64,000 bases of DNA from Dehalococcoidia bacterium UBA1328 (GTDB taxonomy: Bacteria; Chloroflexota; Dehalococcoidia; Lucifugimonadales; Lucifugimonadaceae). The notes under the pieces were generated by a model, which worked only from the letters and a program-made list of their open reading frames with translations, made no database searches and was not told the DNA's origin. The translations under genes and the position numbers were made by a program. The stretch spans positions 18,330 through 82,329 of the forward strand of contig DBTA01000062.1 of NCBI GenBank assembly GCA_002306815.1, written 5' to 3'. This document shows, piece after piece, positions 7,643-16,247 of this stretch; the first letter of the stretch is position 1, and each line of letters starts with the position of its first letter.

Positions 7643-8935
7643 ATGCCTGGCGAATCGGATCGTCCTGAAAAACCGCAACTACGCCCCGTCGAAGTCAGTC
7701 GTGTAACCCACGAAGGTAACGACTACTTCTTGCTGAAGGATATTCAGCGCGTTAGCGACCAGTCACTATTGGTGCCTGTGCCACTTGGTCTGTATCTCCA
7801 GGGATTCGACGGTACCCGCACGCTAAATGAATCAGTCGAGTTCGCACTAGCTAACGGTGCGCCTACAGTGCCCGAGGAAATCTTAGACGACCTTGTCGGT
7901 AGGTTAGACGATATGCATTTGCTGGCGAACGGCAAGTACGCCGGTGAAGTAGAGCGTCAGCTTGAAGATTATCGAAACGCTCCGCATAGGAAGCCAGCTT
8001 TAGCTGGATCGGCCTATCCCGCGGAGACGGCCGATCTACGCGGGTACCTGGACGGATTCGCCTTCCCTTACATGACCGATGGAGAGCGGGCGGACGATGA
8101 GTTGTCGGCGGATGTCACCGCCAGACTGACGGGAATCATCTCGCCTCATATCGATTTCGAACGGGGTAGCGACACTTACGGCATGATCTGGGAGCAGGTG
8201 CTTCCAATGATTCGAGATGTCGAACTGTTCGTCGTGTTCGGCACCGACCACAACGGCGACGGACCGCGACTCACGCTCACCAACCAGAACTACAACACGC
8301 CGCTTGGCACGATTGAAACCGATACCGAGCTTGTTGACGACATAGCTCGGATTCTTTCCACAGACCCGACCGTCGAAGACCATCCATTTGCGGACGAGTT
8401 CAATCACATCAATGAACATTCAATCGAGCTAGCGACCGTGTGGTTGCAACGGGCAGCGGCCAACACTGGCGCAAAAATGCTTCCGATCCTGTGCGGATCG
8501 TTCGGAAGATTGCTTACTGATGGAGCGCCAAGTGTCGACGATCATCCCGAAATCAGTCGAGTAATTCGACTACTTCAGTCAGTGGCAAGGCAACGCCGCA
8601 CCGTGTTTATCGCCGCTGCCGATCTTGCGCATGTAGGACCTGCGTTCGGAGATGAAGAAGAGATTCCACCTGATTCAGAGTCCCGTAAGTGTGTCGAAGC
8701 AGACGATGAGCGGTTGATGGATGCCATCACTCAGGGTAGTCGTCGCAAGTTTTTTGACGAGATCAAGAACAACGGCGACGCAAACCGAATTTGCGGTCTC
8801 GCTCCGATCTACATGACATTGTGGGCGGCAGATGCCACGACCGGAACATGGATGGGGTACAAACAGTGCCAGGCAGATTCTGACGACACGTCATTCGTGT
8901 CAATCACCGGTGCCGCGCTGTTCTCTGAGAAGTGA
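7643..8935 (+). CDS. MEMO-family protein (AmmeMemoRadiSam system protein B type)
   Basis: A 430-residue cytoplasmic protein. The MEMO-like domain occupies about residues 115-425, with AGSAYPAE, ISPHIDFERG, FVVFGTDHNGDG, NEHSIELA and MLPILCGSFG in the family order. In bacteria this domain is usually encoded with an AMMECR1 protein and a radical SAM enzyme, whose joint reaction is not settled. Neither partner is in the window. The first 110 residues are an extra domain that may hold a peptide-recognition fold. A -10-like TAGACT ends only six bases before the ATG, so the mRNA may be leaderless. Confidence 0.85.
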   Translation: MPGESDRPEKPQLRPVEVSRVTHEGNDYFLLKDIQRVSDQSLLVPVPLGLYLQGFDGTRTLNESVEFALANGAPTVPEEILDDLVGRLDDMHLLANGKYAGEVERQLEDYRNAPHRKPALAGSAYPAETADLRGYLDGFAFPYMTDGERADDELSADVTARLTGIISPHIDFERGSDTYGMIWEQVLPMIRDVELFVVFGTDHNGDGPRLTLTNQNYNTPLGTIETDTELVDDIARILSTDPTVEDHPFADEFNHINEHSIELATVWLQRAAANTGAKMLPILCGSFGRLLTDGAPSVDDHPEISRVIRLLQSVARQRRTVFIAAADLAHVGPAFGDEEEIPPDSESRKCVEADDERLMDAITQGSRRKFFDEIKNNGDANRICGLAPIYMTLWAADATTGTWMGYKQCQADSDDTSFVSITGAALFSEK

Positions 8936-8989
8936 TCGATAGTCCCAGCCGGATCATCGATAAAGTGGGAACGACGATGAAGCCAGTAA

Positions 8990-9706
8990 TCAGGCGTTTT
9001 CGGATTCGATTTGAGTGTTGCCGCTGACCATCTCGCCTGTCGCCTGGTAGAGCGCTCGCTCCACAATGTTCATCGCTCTGTCGGCAACTCGCTCCACGTT
9101 GTGAGCCGCCCACATGAGGTAGGTAGCGCGCTCGGCGTTTTCAGGACCGGCTTTTACCAACTTCATCAGATCTGTGCGGACAGTGTCGTAGAGTTCGTCG
9201 ACAGCATCATCGTCCCGTTCAAGGTCAGCATTCATTTTTCTAACCACATCAGCGTCGCGGCTCATAAATGCTTCGAGCGCTCGTTTGAGCATGCTGACCG
9301 CCATGTCGCCCATTCGCGGAATGTCGATCAATTCTTTCAGCGGAGGGTCGTTGCCCATCATTACGCTGATCTTTGCGATGCCTTCGGCGTAGTCGCCAAT
9401 TCGTTCGAGCTCGCCGGCAATTTGCAGAGAAGCCACAATACGGCGAAGGTCACCAGCCATTGGCGACTGTCGACGAATAAGCTCGATGCAGTAGCGCTCG
9501 ATTTCGAGCTCGGTCTCATCAATGTGATCGTCCATCTCGATCACACGCTGTGATCGCTTGATATCGCGGTTTTTAAGGGCCTGGAGAGCGTCGAAAATCG
9601 CCTTTTCTACCAGTCCACTCATCAGGATGAGTTCAGCTTCGAGGCGTCCGAGTTCTCGGTCGAACTCCTGTCGGCCCGTCGAAATGATGCTGTTATGTTC
9701 GTTCAT
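8990..9706 (-). CDS. phoU: Phosphate transport regulator PhoU
   Basis: A 238-residue all-helical protein with two PhoU repeats. Each carries the acidic metal-binding signature: ERIGDYAEGIAK near residue 97 and ERVADRAMNIVE near residue 207. PhoU couples the Pst transporter to the phosphate-responsive two-component system and prevents excess phosphate uptake. The gene follows pstB by 47 bases on the same strand and is surely co-transcribed. The length is normal and the start has a clean family N-terminus. No PhoR/PhoB pair is in the window. Confidence 0.95.
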   Translation of the reverse strand: MNEHNSIISTGRQEFDRELGRLEAELILMSGLVEKAIFDALQALKNRDIKRSQRVIEMDDHIDETELEIERYCIELIRRQSPMAGDLRRIVASLQIAGELERIGDYAEGIAKISVMMGNDPPLKELIDIPRMGDMAVSMLKRALEAFMSRDADVVRKMNADLERDDDAVDELYDTVRTDLMKLVKAGPENAERATYLMWAAHNVERVADRAMNIVERALYQATGEMVSGNTQIESENA

Positions 9707-9753
9707 CGTCGCCTGACTCTTCCTGTGCGGTCTCGTGGTTGACCTATCGACCG

Positions 9754-10587
9754 TTATCCGATTCGACCGGTTACGTACGCTTCAGTTCGTTCGTCTTTCG
9801 GGTTGCCAAAGACCTGGTCGTTGGTGCCGTATTCGATCAATCGACCGATGCGTTCTTCACCAGCCATCATTACTGCGGCGTAGTCGGAGATTCTAGTCGC
9901 CTGCTGCATGTTGTGGGTCACGATGATGATCGTAACTTCGCTGGCGAGCTCCTGTATGAGCTGCTCGATAGCCTGCGTTGAAATCGGATCGAGCGCGGAT
10001 GCAGGTTCGTCCATGAGAACGATCTCGGGGTTTACTGCAAGTGCCCTCGCAATACATATTCGCTGCTGCTGACCTCCAGAAATACTGAGGCCACTGTCGT
10101 TCAGACGGTCTTTCACCTCGTCCCACACTGCGGCACGGCGTAGAGAAGTCTCTACCACTTCATCGAGGTCGTCGGTCATTCCGTTTATCCGTGGACCGAA
10201 GGCTACGTTTTCATAAATGCTTTTCGGGAACGGATTTGGTCGCTGGAATACCATTCCGATCTTGAAGCGAATCTCGGTCGGGTCGATTTCGTCATCGTAA
10301 ATATTTTGCCCGTCGAAGTTGACCGTCCCTTCGACCGATGCGCTGGGGATCAGGTCGTTCATCCGGTTAAAGCAGCGAAGCAGCGTGCTCTTACCGCAGC
10401 CGGAAGGACCAATTAGCGAAACAACGCTGTTCTTCGGAACCTGGATCGACACCCCTTCAACCGCTCTTTGCGAGCCGTAACTCACCGACAAGTTCCTAGC
10501 TTCTAGCACGGGATCGATATCTTCGAAACGCAGTATGTTTTCAGCCGATCCCGCCAGGGACAGTAGATCGGTGTCATTGAGAGTCAT
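9754..10587 (-). CDS. pstB: Phosphate ABC transporter ATP-binding protein PstB
   Basis: A 277-residue ABC ATPase. Walker A is GPSGCGKST at residues 60-68. The phosphate-type sequences [21 protein letters not shown], the signature [10 protein letters not shown] and Walker [14 protein letters not shown] follow, and [11 protein letters not shown] at the C-terminus is typical of PstB. It powers high-affinity phosphate uptake from the cytoplasmic side. The first 27 residues extend beyond most homologues. pstS, pstC and pstA are not beside it: the next gene upstream is a glycosidase, so the permease genes must lie elsewhere. Confidence 0.96.
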   Translation of the reverse strand: MTLNDTDLLSLAGSAENILRFEDIDPVLEARNLSVSYGSQRAVEGVSIQVPKNSVVSLIGPSGCGKSTLLRCFNRMNDLIPSASVEGTVNFDGQNIYDDEIDPTEIRFKIGMVFQRPNPFPKSIYENVAFGPRINGMTDDLDEVVETSLRRAAVWDEVKDRLNDSGLSISGGQQQRICIARALAVNPEIVLMDEPASALDPISTQAIEQLIQELASEVTIIIVTHNMQQATRISDYAAVMMAGEERIGRLIEYGTNDQVFGNPKDERTEAYVTGRIG

Positions 10588-10742
10588 TAGTTGCTCCGAG
10601 CAGTGGCCATTTCATTTCAGGCTGTCGAATCGATGAGACCAAGAAGAATGGTATTCGGGAAAAGTTAACAGAATGAAAGATGATTTGGTGATCTTGACCG
10701 ACTCTACAATTTGATGTGTCGAAGTTGAAATGGCCCCACCAA

Positions 10743-12026
10743 TTAAGGGTCGATCGCAACAGCAGCCGTTGCCCATCCGAATAACGTGCCACGCATTCCG
10801 CGTCCGGTTTCAGGTGAATAGAACTCTCGGAAATCCTTGAACGCCGCTTCCTTCGACCGTTCCGAGATGGTTTTAGACTCATCGTCGTATCCGTGTGACT
10901 TAAACCCGCGGGCAAGCAACCAATTCAGGTTCATGCAGATCGGACCGCGCCAGATCATTGCTTCGCTTTCAGCGTCGTAGGATTCCTCAGACGCCGCTAC
11001 GCTTGGTATTGGAAACGGTCGCCAGAAGTGATCGGGGTTCGTTACGAACCGTTCCATCACACTGGCGATTCGGTCTTTTGGAGTTCCGGAGAGGATTAGA
11101 GGGAATATCGCTCCGACAGATAACGTCGTGTCGGGTAATTGCTCAGCGCCATGAAGGTAAACGTAATGACCTCTTTGATCGTCCCAGCATCGCTCGTTCA
11201 AAGCGTCGGTTGTACACGCAGCGTATTTACCGGCACTTGCAGCAAGTTGATCTTCTCCTAGTGCAGTGTGCATCTTCTCAATGGAGGCCCATGCGTCGGC
11301 GTAGACGGCGTTCATGAACGGATCGATCACTACGAATCGATTGCGCTTGATGGCCGTTCGATAATCGAAGTTTCCACCGCGAAAAATGTTGTACCAGTCG
11401 AGTTTTCTGTTCGCCCACAAGATACGAGCCCGACCCGGATTCGATACTCCAAGGGCTCGATCGAATGATGGATTGTTGTCCGTTCCTGCTTCATAAGGTG
11501 AAACAATTCCGATGAGACCTGATCCGTCGGAATCCCGCTCTCTTCCAAGCCACTTATAAAACGCTCGAACCTTCGGGAGGAATCTTGCGAGCAAGGTGGA
11601 ATCTCCGGTTTGGATCCAAAGCTCCTCTAGCGCATGTGCAATCACCGGCGGTTGGATCATTCCGGAATGGCGTCTACGCCATTCGCCCATTCGGCTCTGA
11701 CCGTAAATCACGCTCATAGCGGCTCCTCGCCGCCCCCAGTACGTTAGGTGCCCGATAAAACCATCTTCCCGTTGCGGAATAAGTAACGTTTCCAGCTCGG
11801 CAATCGCCATTTTCGGGTCGAGGCGTGCCAGCGCGATGATGTGAAAACACGAATCCCAGAACCACTGCCAGTGATATCGACCCGGGGAAGGGATCGAATA
11901 CTCATAGTTGGTCTTGTAAAATGGATCGTAACCCGTACGGCGATTCCCAATTAAGCGCGCGAGGGCACGTTGTTCCAGTGTTCCGTTCAGATCGGGTTCG
12001 ACTTTGCGAGATTTTTTCGAAGTCAC
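10743..12026 (-). CDS. GH63-like (mannosylglycerate hydrolase-type) glycoside hydrolase
   Basis: A 427-residue protein with the (alpha/alpha)6 barrel pattern of GH37/GH63 enzymes: YHWQWFWDSCFHIIALARLDP near residue 50, then LLIPQREDGFIGHLTYW, and IWRGPICMNLNWLLARG near residue 365. The acidic residues in WDSCFH and in QREDGFIGH match those used for catalysis or substrate contact. No signal peptide is seen, so the substrate is probably intracellular. Mannosyl- or glucosylglycerate, compatible solutes of many marine and thermophilic bacteria, are the best guess from family resemblance; trehalose-like sugars are another. It is upstream of pstB with a 155-base gap. Confidence 0.82.
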   Translation of the reverse strand: MTSKKSRKVEPDLNGTLEQRALARLIGNRRTGYDPFYKTNYEYSIPSPGRYHWQWFWDSCFHIIALARLDPKMAIAELETLLIPQREDGFIGHLTYWGRRGAAMSVIYGQSRMGEWRRRHSGMIQPPVIAHALEELWIQTGDSTLLARFLPKVRAFYKWLGRERDSDGSGLIGIVSPYEAGTDNNPSFDRALGVSNPGRARILWANRKLDWYNIFRGGNFDYRTAIKRNRFVVIDPFMNAVYADAWASIEKMHTALGEDQLAASAGKYAACTTDALNERCWDDQRGHYVYLHGAEQLPDTTLSVGAIFPLILSGTPKDRIASVMERFVTNPDHFWRPFPIPSVAASEESYDAESEAMIWRGPICMNLNWLLARGFKSHGYDDESKTISERSKEAAFKDFREFYSPETGRGMRGTLFGWATAAVAIDP

Positions 12027-12135
12027 GCACCGAGTTTAGGTATTCAGCGAAGCAATGTCATGTGAATATTGCGAATGCCCAACCTATATTAGCGTTGCTA
12101 AACTTAGTTTTTACCCCTCCAACTACCTCTTCTCG

Positions 12136-13308
12136 ATGACTACTCCTTTGTCTTCCGCTCCTGAGCCGGCGAGTGCAGAAGCTTCTGAATCTGCCAGCGC
12201 GCTCCCTTCAATACTCGAACTCTCTCGCGACAAACTCACTTCGACAATCATCGAAATGGGTGAGAAGAAGTTCCGCGCTAGCCAGCTCTGGCGATCGCTC
12301 TACAACGAAACCGCGAAAAGCTTCGACGACATGTCGACACTGAGTAAGCCTTTTCGTAAATCTCTAAGTGAGTCGTACTCGATCTCTCCGCTAGAGGAGG
12401 TGATGTACCTAACGTCAGCTGACAACTCGACGAGCAAGTCACTGTATCGACTGCACGACGGCGAGTTGATCGAGTCGGTGCTGATGCGTTACGAAACTGA
12501 CGGACACCGTCGAAACCGTAAAACAGCGTGCATTTCCACTCAGGCGGGATGTGCTCTCGGATGCACGTTCTGTGCAACTGGTCAGCAGGGATTCCGTAGG
12601 AATCTCACCGTTGGCGAGATCGTCGCGCAGGTCATCGAACTGCAACGAATCGCAATTGAAGAAGACAAAGCCCAAATAGCAGAAGGCAAGCGCACCAAGG
12701 GCGAATTACAAGGTGTGACCAACGTCGTCTTCATGGGAATGGGCGAACCACTGGCGAACTACAACAATGTCATGGCCGCTATTCTCGTGTTGAACGATGG
12801 ACAGGGACTAAACATTGGTGCGAGACACATCACGCTCTCGACCGTTGGACTTGTCCCTCAAATCCTCAAGCTTGCCGATGAAGAGCTACAAATAAATCTT
12901 GCAATTTCTCTTCATGCGCCCGATAACGCAACTCGATCACAAACTATGCCGGTGAACAAGCGATACCCGGTCGAAGAGTTGATTCGTGCTTGCCACAAGT
13001 ACGCCAATAAAACCAAGCGGCGAATATTCTTCGAGTACGTCCTCCTAAAGGATCAGAACGATTCGATTGAACAGGCGCAAAAGCTCGGTAGGTTACTCAA
13101 CAGTTTGCACTGTCACGTGAACCTGATCCCGGTCAACCCTACTAATGATGGACTGTTCGATCGGACGGATCTCCGAGCCGCGAAGGACTTCCAGGGCGGT
13201 TTGAAGCAGTACGGCATTCCGTCAACAGTGCGCATGGAAAAGGGAATCGACATTAATGCTGGTTGCGGTCAACTTCGTGAGCGAGCGATCGACATTCTCG
13301 GTGCCTGA
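12136..13308 (+). CDS. rlmN: 23S rRNA and tRNA adenine-C2 methyltransferase RlmN
   Basis: This radical SAM enzyme methylates C2 of A2503 in 23S rRNA and A37 in some tRNAs. The 390-residue frame has the N-terminal HhH-like part with FRASQLWRSLY, the cluster motif CALGCTFC (C-x3-C-x2-C), VVFMGMGEPLANYNN, ARHITLSTVGLVP and the catalytic C-terminal Cys in INAGCGQLR. The frame is open back to 12055, but those 27 codons are Cys-rich and unlike the family, and a TATATT box at 12085-12090 lies inside them. The ATG at 12136 is preferred although no strong ribosome binding site precedes it. Confidence 0.95.
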   Translation: MTTPLSSAPEPASAEASESASALPSILELSRDKLTSTIIEMGEKKFRASQLWRSLYNETAKSFDDMSTLSKPFRKSLSESYSISPLEEVMYLTSADNSTSKSLYRLHDGELIESVLMRYETDGHRRNRKTACISTQAGCALGCTFCATGQQGFRRNLTVGEIVAQVIELQRIAIEEDKAQIAEGKRTKGELQGVTNVVFMGMGEPLANYNNVMAAILVLNDGQGLNIGARHITLSTVGLVPQILKLADEELQINLAISLHAPDNATRSQTMPVNKRYPVEELIRACHKYANKTKRRIFFEYVLLKDQNDSIEQAQKLGRLLNSLHCHVNLIPVNPTNDGLFDRTDLRAAKDFQGGLKQYGIPSTVRMEKGIDINAGCGQLRERAIDILGA

Positions 13309-13408
13309 ATCGCTTGGACCTGTTCCTAATCTCTTGATTCGTCTGTAGAATTCTGCCTCGTTGACTGACCCGTATTAGGGTCCCTCAATAACGAATTGGA
13401 GTATCTGC

Positions 13409-14548
13409 ATGACTGGACACGCATGGCCCGAGGTTTACAAGAAGCTCGGAGTAGCACCTATTATCAATGCCCAGAGCTGGATTACGGCTCTCGGTGGTTC
13501 GATTATGCGCCCCGAGGTCCTTCAAGCCATGGACGACGCTGCTGGCGTATTCATCGACATCAAGAAGCTTAATCTCGCTGCTGGTGAAGTCGTTGCTACC
13601 GCATGTGGTGCGGAGCGTGGACTCGTAACGGGCGGTTGTGCAGCAGCGCAGGTGTTGATGGGTGCCGCTTGTATGACGGGCACGAGCGAAGAGAAGGCAG
13701 AGCAGCTGCCCGACACGACCGGAATGAAGAACGAGATTCTCCTTTTCGATGGGCAACGCAACCGTTATGACAAGGCGTTCATAACCGCGGGCGGCAAGCT
13801 CGTTACATTCGGTGACGGAGACTCAGTCACTTCTGAAGATCTCGAACAAGCCATCACCGATAAAACTGCGTGCGTGGCGTTCGTGGTAGCTCCGTTCCTG
13901 CCAGCCGGAATCGGATTAGAAGAGACAATTCGCATCGCACACGAACGTGGTGTTCCGGTCATCGTAGACGCCGCTGCTGAAGTACCACCTCGTGCGAACC
14001 TTTCGAAATTCCACGAAATGGGAGCTGACCTGGTCGCATTTAGCGGTGGTAAAGGAATTGGCGGTCCTCAGTCCACAGGATTGCTTGCAGGCAAAGCTGA
14101 ATTGATGGAAGCGGTGGTGATGAATTCACTTAATCTCGATTCATCTATCGCTGCAATTGGTCGACCAATGAAGGTATCCAAGGAAAACATCGTTGGGCTA
14201 GTAACGGCTCTTCAACTCTTTACAGATTCTGATGAAGCCGCCGAGTGGCAGGGATGGCACTCAAAAGCCGAGTACGTCGCTGAACGATTAACTGGCATTG
14301 ACGGAGTGCGAGTCGAAATAGAAGACGATCCATCCGAACGGCAGGGCCCGCAACCGGTTCTCTACTTCGAAGAAGATTACTCAGGTCCGTCTATCGCCGA
14401 GATCAAGGAACAACTCGAAGCAGGTGATCCGGGCATCTTTGTCGGCGGTGGTGGAGCCAGAGAAGAGATCAACATCGTGATGGTGAACGTCCAGGAGGGG
14501 GAAGAAGTCATCATTGCGGATCGCTTCAATGAAATATTGCGCGGCTAG
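13409..14548 (+). CDS. SelA-like pyridoxal-phosphate enzyme
   Basis: A 379-residue PLP-dependent fold-type I protein of the SelA-like group, which includes selenocysteine synthase and ammonia-lyases for amino-sugar acids. Visible features are the N-terminal GVAPIINAQ segment, the cofactor-binding GGCAAAQVL, VIVDAAAEV with the pyridine-binding Asp, and the Schiff-base Lys in AFSGGKGIGGPQ (about residue 215). It is shorter than true SelA (about 450 residues), and no selB or selC is near, so an aminotransferase- or lyase-like reaction is more likely than tRNA-Sec modification. The ATG has GGAG eight bases upstream. Confidence 0.85.
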   Translation: MTGHAWPEVYKKLGVAPIINAQSWITALGGSIMRPEVLQAMDDAAGVFIDIKKLNLAAGEVVATACGAERGLVTGGCAAAQVLMGAACMTGTSEEKAEQLPDTTGMKNEILLFDGQRNRYDKAFITAGGKLVTFGDGDSVTSEDLEQAITDKTACVAFVVAPFLPAGIGLEETIRIAHERGVPVIVDAAAEVPPRANLSKFHEMGADLVAFSGGKGIGGPQSTGLLAGKAELMEAVVMNSLNLDSSIAAIGRPMKVSKENIVGLVTALQLFTDSDEAAEWQGWHSKAEYVAERLTGIDGVRVEIEDDPSERQGPQPVLYFEEDYSGPSIAEIKEQLEAGDPGIFVGGGGAREEINIVMVNVQEGEEVIIADRFNEILRG

Positions 14549-14947
14549 TTAGTCGAATCTGATATTCCCGTTTGCAGCCATAGCAAACCCGCGCTCGGTT
14601 GTTTGTCGAGTACTTTGATGGTTTTTATACGTGGGTAAGTTCGCGTATTGATGCCGTAAATTTCGGCAATACCGCTTTTGCCTTTAGCGGCATGGGAAAT
14701 TCTTGTTTATCGCGTTACTTTCATATAGTTCAGCCACTCAGAACACCTATGTTGAACTAGGTATGTGCAATTACAACCATGTTGGAGTTCGACTTTACGG
14801 GTGTCCGATGCGTGCCGTTAATTACCGCGGTTCACGGGCTCGACTCGGTAATTTCTACGATGTTGCACTGTGGGCCCAGCGAAACAGCGTAACTTATCTT
14901 CCAAGCAACGCTCAAACAAAAACTAGAGTGCGATATTACAACGATAA

Positions 14948-14968
14948 CTACGAGGGGGATTCTCGTAG
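14948..14968 (+). repeat. Stem-loop upstream of the archaellin-like frame
   Basis: CTACGAG (14948-14954) and CTCGTAG (14962-14968) form a perfect 7-bp stem around a 7-base loop, 41 bases before the ATG of the archaellin-like frame. A TATAAA (14989-14994) lies between them. It might be a leader structure or an operator. No T-run follows. Confidence 0.4.
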
Positions 14969-15009
14969 AAATCGCATAGGTCGAGCGATATAAATAAAGG
15001 GCAATAGAA

Positions 15010-15132
15010 ATGATCGTGAAAGGATCCCAGAGCCAAAAAGGCATACAGGACCTTGAAACAGCGATCGCGCTAATTGCATTCGTGGTTATGGCTTCAGTGT
15101 TCGTCCCGGACGGACAACATGGTGTGCGATGA
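15010..15132 (+). pseudogene. Archaellin N-terminal fragment (truncated)
   Basis: A 40-codon frame with AAAGG nine bases before its ATG encodes a short leader ending in the class III prepilin-peptidase site KG|I, followed by DLETAIALIAFVVMASVF. That string is the nearly invariant N-terminal helix of archaellins (GLETAI.LIAFVVVASVF). In the intact protein this helix forms the filament core after cleavage by the archaeal prepilin peptidase. Here the frame stops nine residues later (PDGQHGVR), and I find no continuation of the beta domain in other frames nearby. It is therefore a remnant, or a very short orphan peptide. No other archaellum gene is in the window. Confidence 0.75.
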
Positions 15133-15279
15133 CCTATGGCCCGTCCCCGGAGCGCGAACGCTAAACTCCTCGGCATTATGTTCCAGGTAGGTCCAAACTG
15201 AAATGAATCCGGTATCCACCGGCCAGAGGATGCCCGTTTCTGATTAATAGGCTATCGAACGATTTCTAGTTGGCAGCAA

Positions 15280-16047
15280 CTAGTGTGATTGAACTGGTAG
15301 GTCTTTGAGCAGGCCTGCGTCGTCCATCGATTGCCACTCGTTCAGGAAGGTTGTGTTCCATTCTTCAGTCAGGATGTGTTCCATCATGTCTCTGAAGATT
15401 GGCCAGAACACGATAATTCCGTCTGCACCGTCGGCAATCGCTGCTTCGGCGGTTTCGACAGACCGAACGAGAGCGGCAGTGATGAATGGTCGATCTCCCC
15501 AGCCATCGAACATATCTTGGCAGTCACGAATCAGCTTGGTCGGATCACCGCTTACTTCCTTGAAAGGTTCGCAGAAAGGCAGTACGTGAGTGACTCCAGC
15601 TGCTGCCACTGCGGCTGCTTGCGGAAGCGAAAATACTGTCGTGCAGAAAGTCGGAATGCCTGCTTTTTTCAGCTCCGAGAACGCACCTAGAGCGTAAGTC
15701 GTCGCCGGGATCTTTAGGATGATCTGGTCGGACATCTTAGTGAACACTTCACCTACATCGAGGAGTTCCTGGGTTGAGTGACCGTCGATCTCGATAGCGA
15801 CAGGCTTGTCAGTGATGTCCAAGTATCTCTTGGTTACCTCTGTTATTTGACCGTATTTCTTAACCATGTCGTTCAACACAATTGTGTTGGTGACGATTCC
15901 GGCAGCCCCGCGGTCCATCCATTCGGCGAGGTCTTCGGGATCTCCGGCGAGCCACATGGCAGGTCCCGTTCCAGTCATTCGAGCGCTCTTGGCAGTACCG
16001 AAGAGCGGTTCGGTTAATTTGGGTGAAGTTCCATTTTGGGTTGCCAC
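15280..16047 (-). CDS. Transaldolase-family protein
   Basis: A 255-residue TIM-barrel aldolase. Family motifs appear in order: GAAGIVTNTIV (near residue 48), AIEIDGHST, the Schiff-base Lys in IILKIPAT (about residue 110), TTVFSLPQA and GADGIIVFWPIF. The enzyme class moves a dihydroxyacetone unit between sugar phosphates (pentose phosphate pathway) or cleaves fructose 6-phosphate. The length lies between short fructose-6-phosphate aldolases (about 220) and classical transaldolase (about 315), and the TNP of most members reads TNT here, so the exact substrate is open. Confidence 0.87.
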   Translation of the reverse strand: MATQNGTSPKLTEPLFGTAKSARMTGTGPAMWLAGDPEDLAEWMDRGAAGIVTNTIVLNDMVKKYGQITEVTKRYLDITDKPVAIEIDGHSTQELLDVGEVFTKMSDQIILKIPATTYALGAFSELKKAGIPTFCTTVFSLPQAAAVAAAGVTHVLPFCEPFKEVSGDPTKLIRDCQDMFDGWGDRPFITAALVRSVETAEAAIADGADGIIVFWPIFRDMMEHILTEEWNTTFLNEWQSMDDAGLLKDLPVQSH

Positions 16048-16247
16048 TGTATTTCTCCGGAGTCGTGTTGGCCGATCGTAGAATACGATTTGATCACTTT
16101 GATGATAATTTCTCTCAGATTCGGGAAGTTTACCGCCTGTGTGTACTTTCGTGTTCTGAACCTTCAGGGTTTAGACCACTGTATCCGAACGGACGCCAGC
16201 ACTGGAGTCGATGTTTGGAAGATAACTTGACGGCGATGCTGATTCGT

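Larger units (their letters stand above)
14549..15279. other. Poorly coding gap with an archaellin remnant
   Basis: This 731-base stretch lies between the SelA-like gene and the convergent transaldolase gene. It has no convincing full-length gene. A 96-codon plus-strand frame at 14703-14993 has no family features and is probably chance. The right half holds a stem-loop and a short frame encoding an archaellin N-terminus (separate entries). A 5-bp hairpin (CCGGT/ACCGG, 15209-15222) lies further downstream. The codon pattern suggests a decayed or rearranged locus. Confidence 0.6.

Noticed and set aside
9011..9553. A 180-codon plus-strand frame
   Set aside because: It is antisense to phoU, which has both PhoU signatures and normal length.
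14703..14993. A 96-codon plus-strand frame upstream of the archaellin remnant
   Set aside because: It has no family motif, no ribosome binding site and a composition rich in Arg, Asn and Tyr without clear structure. Chance is more likely than a gene.
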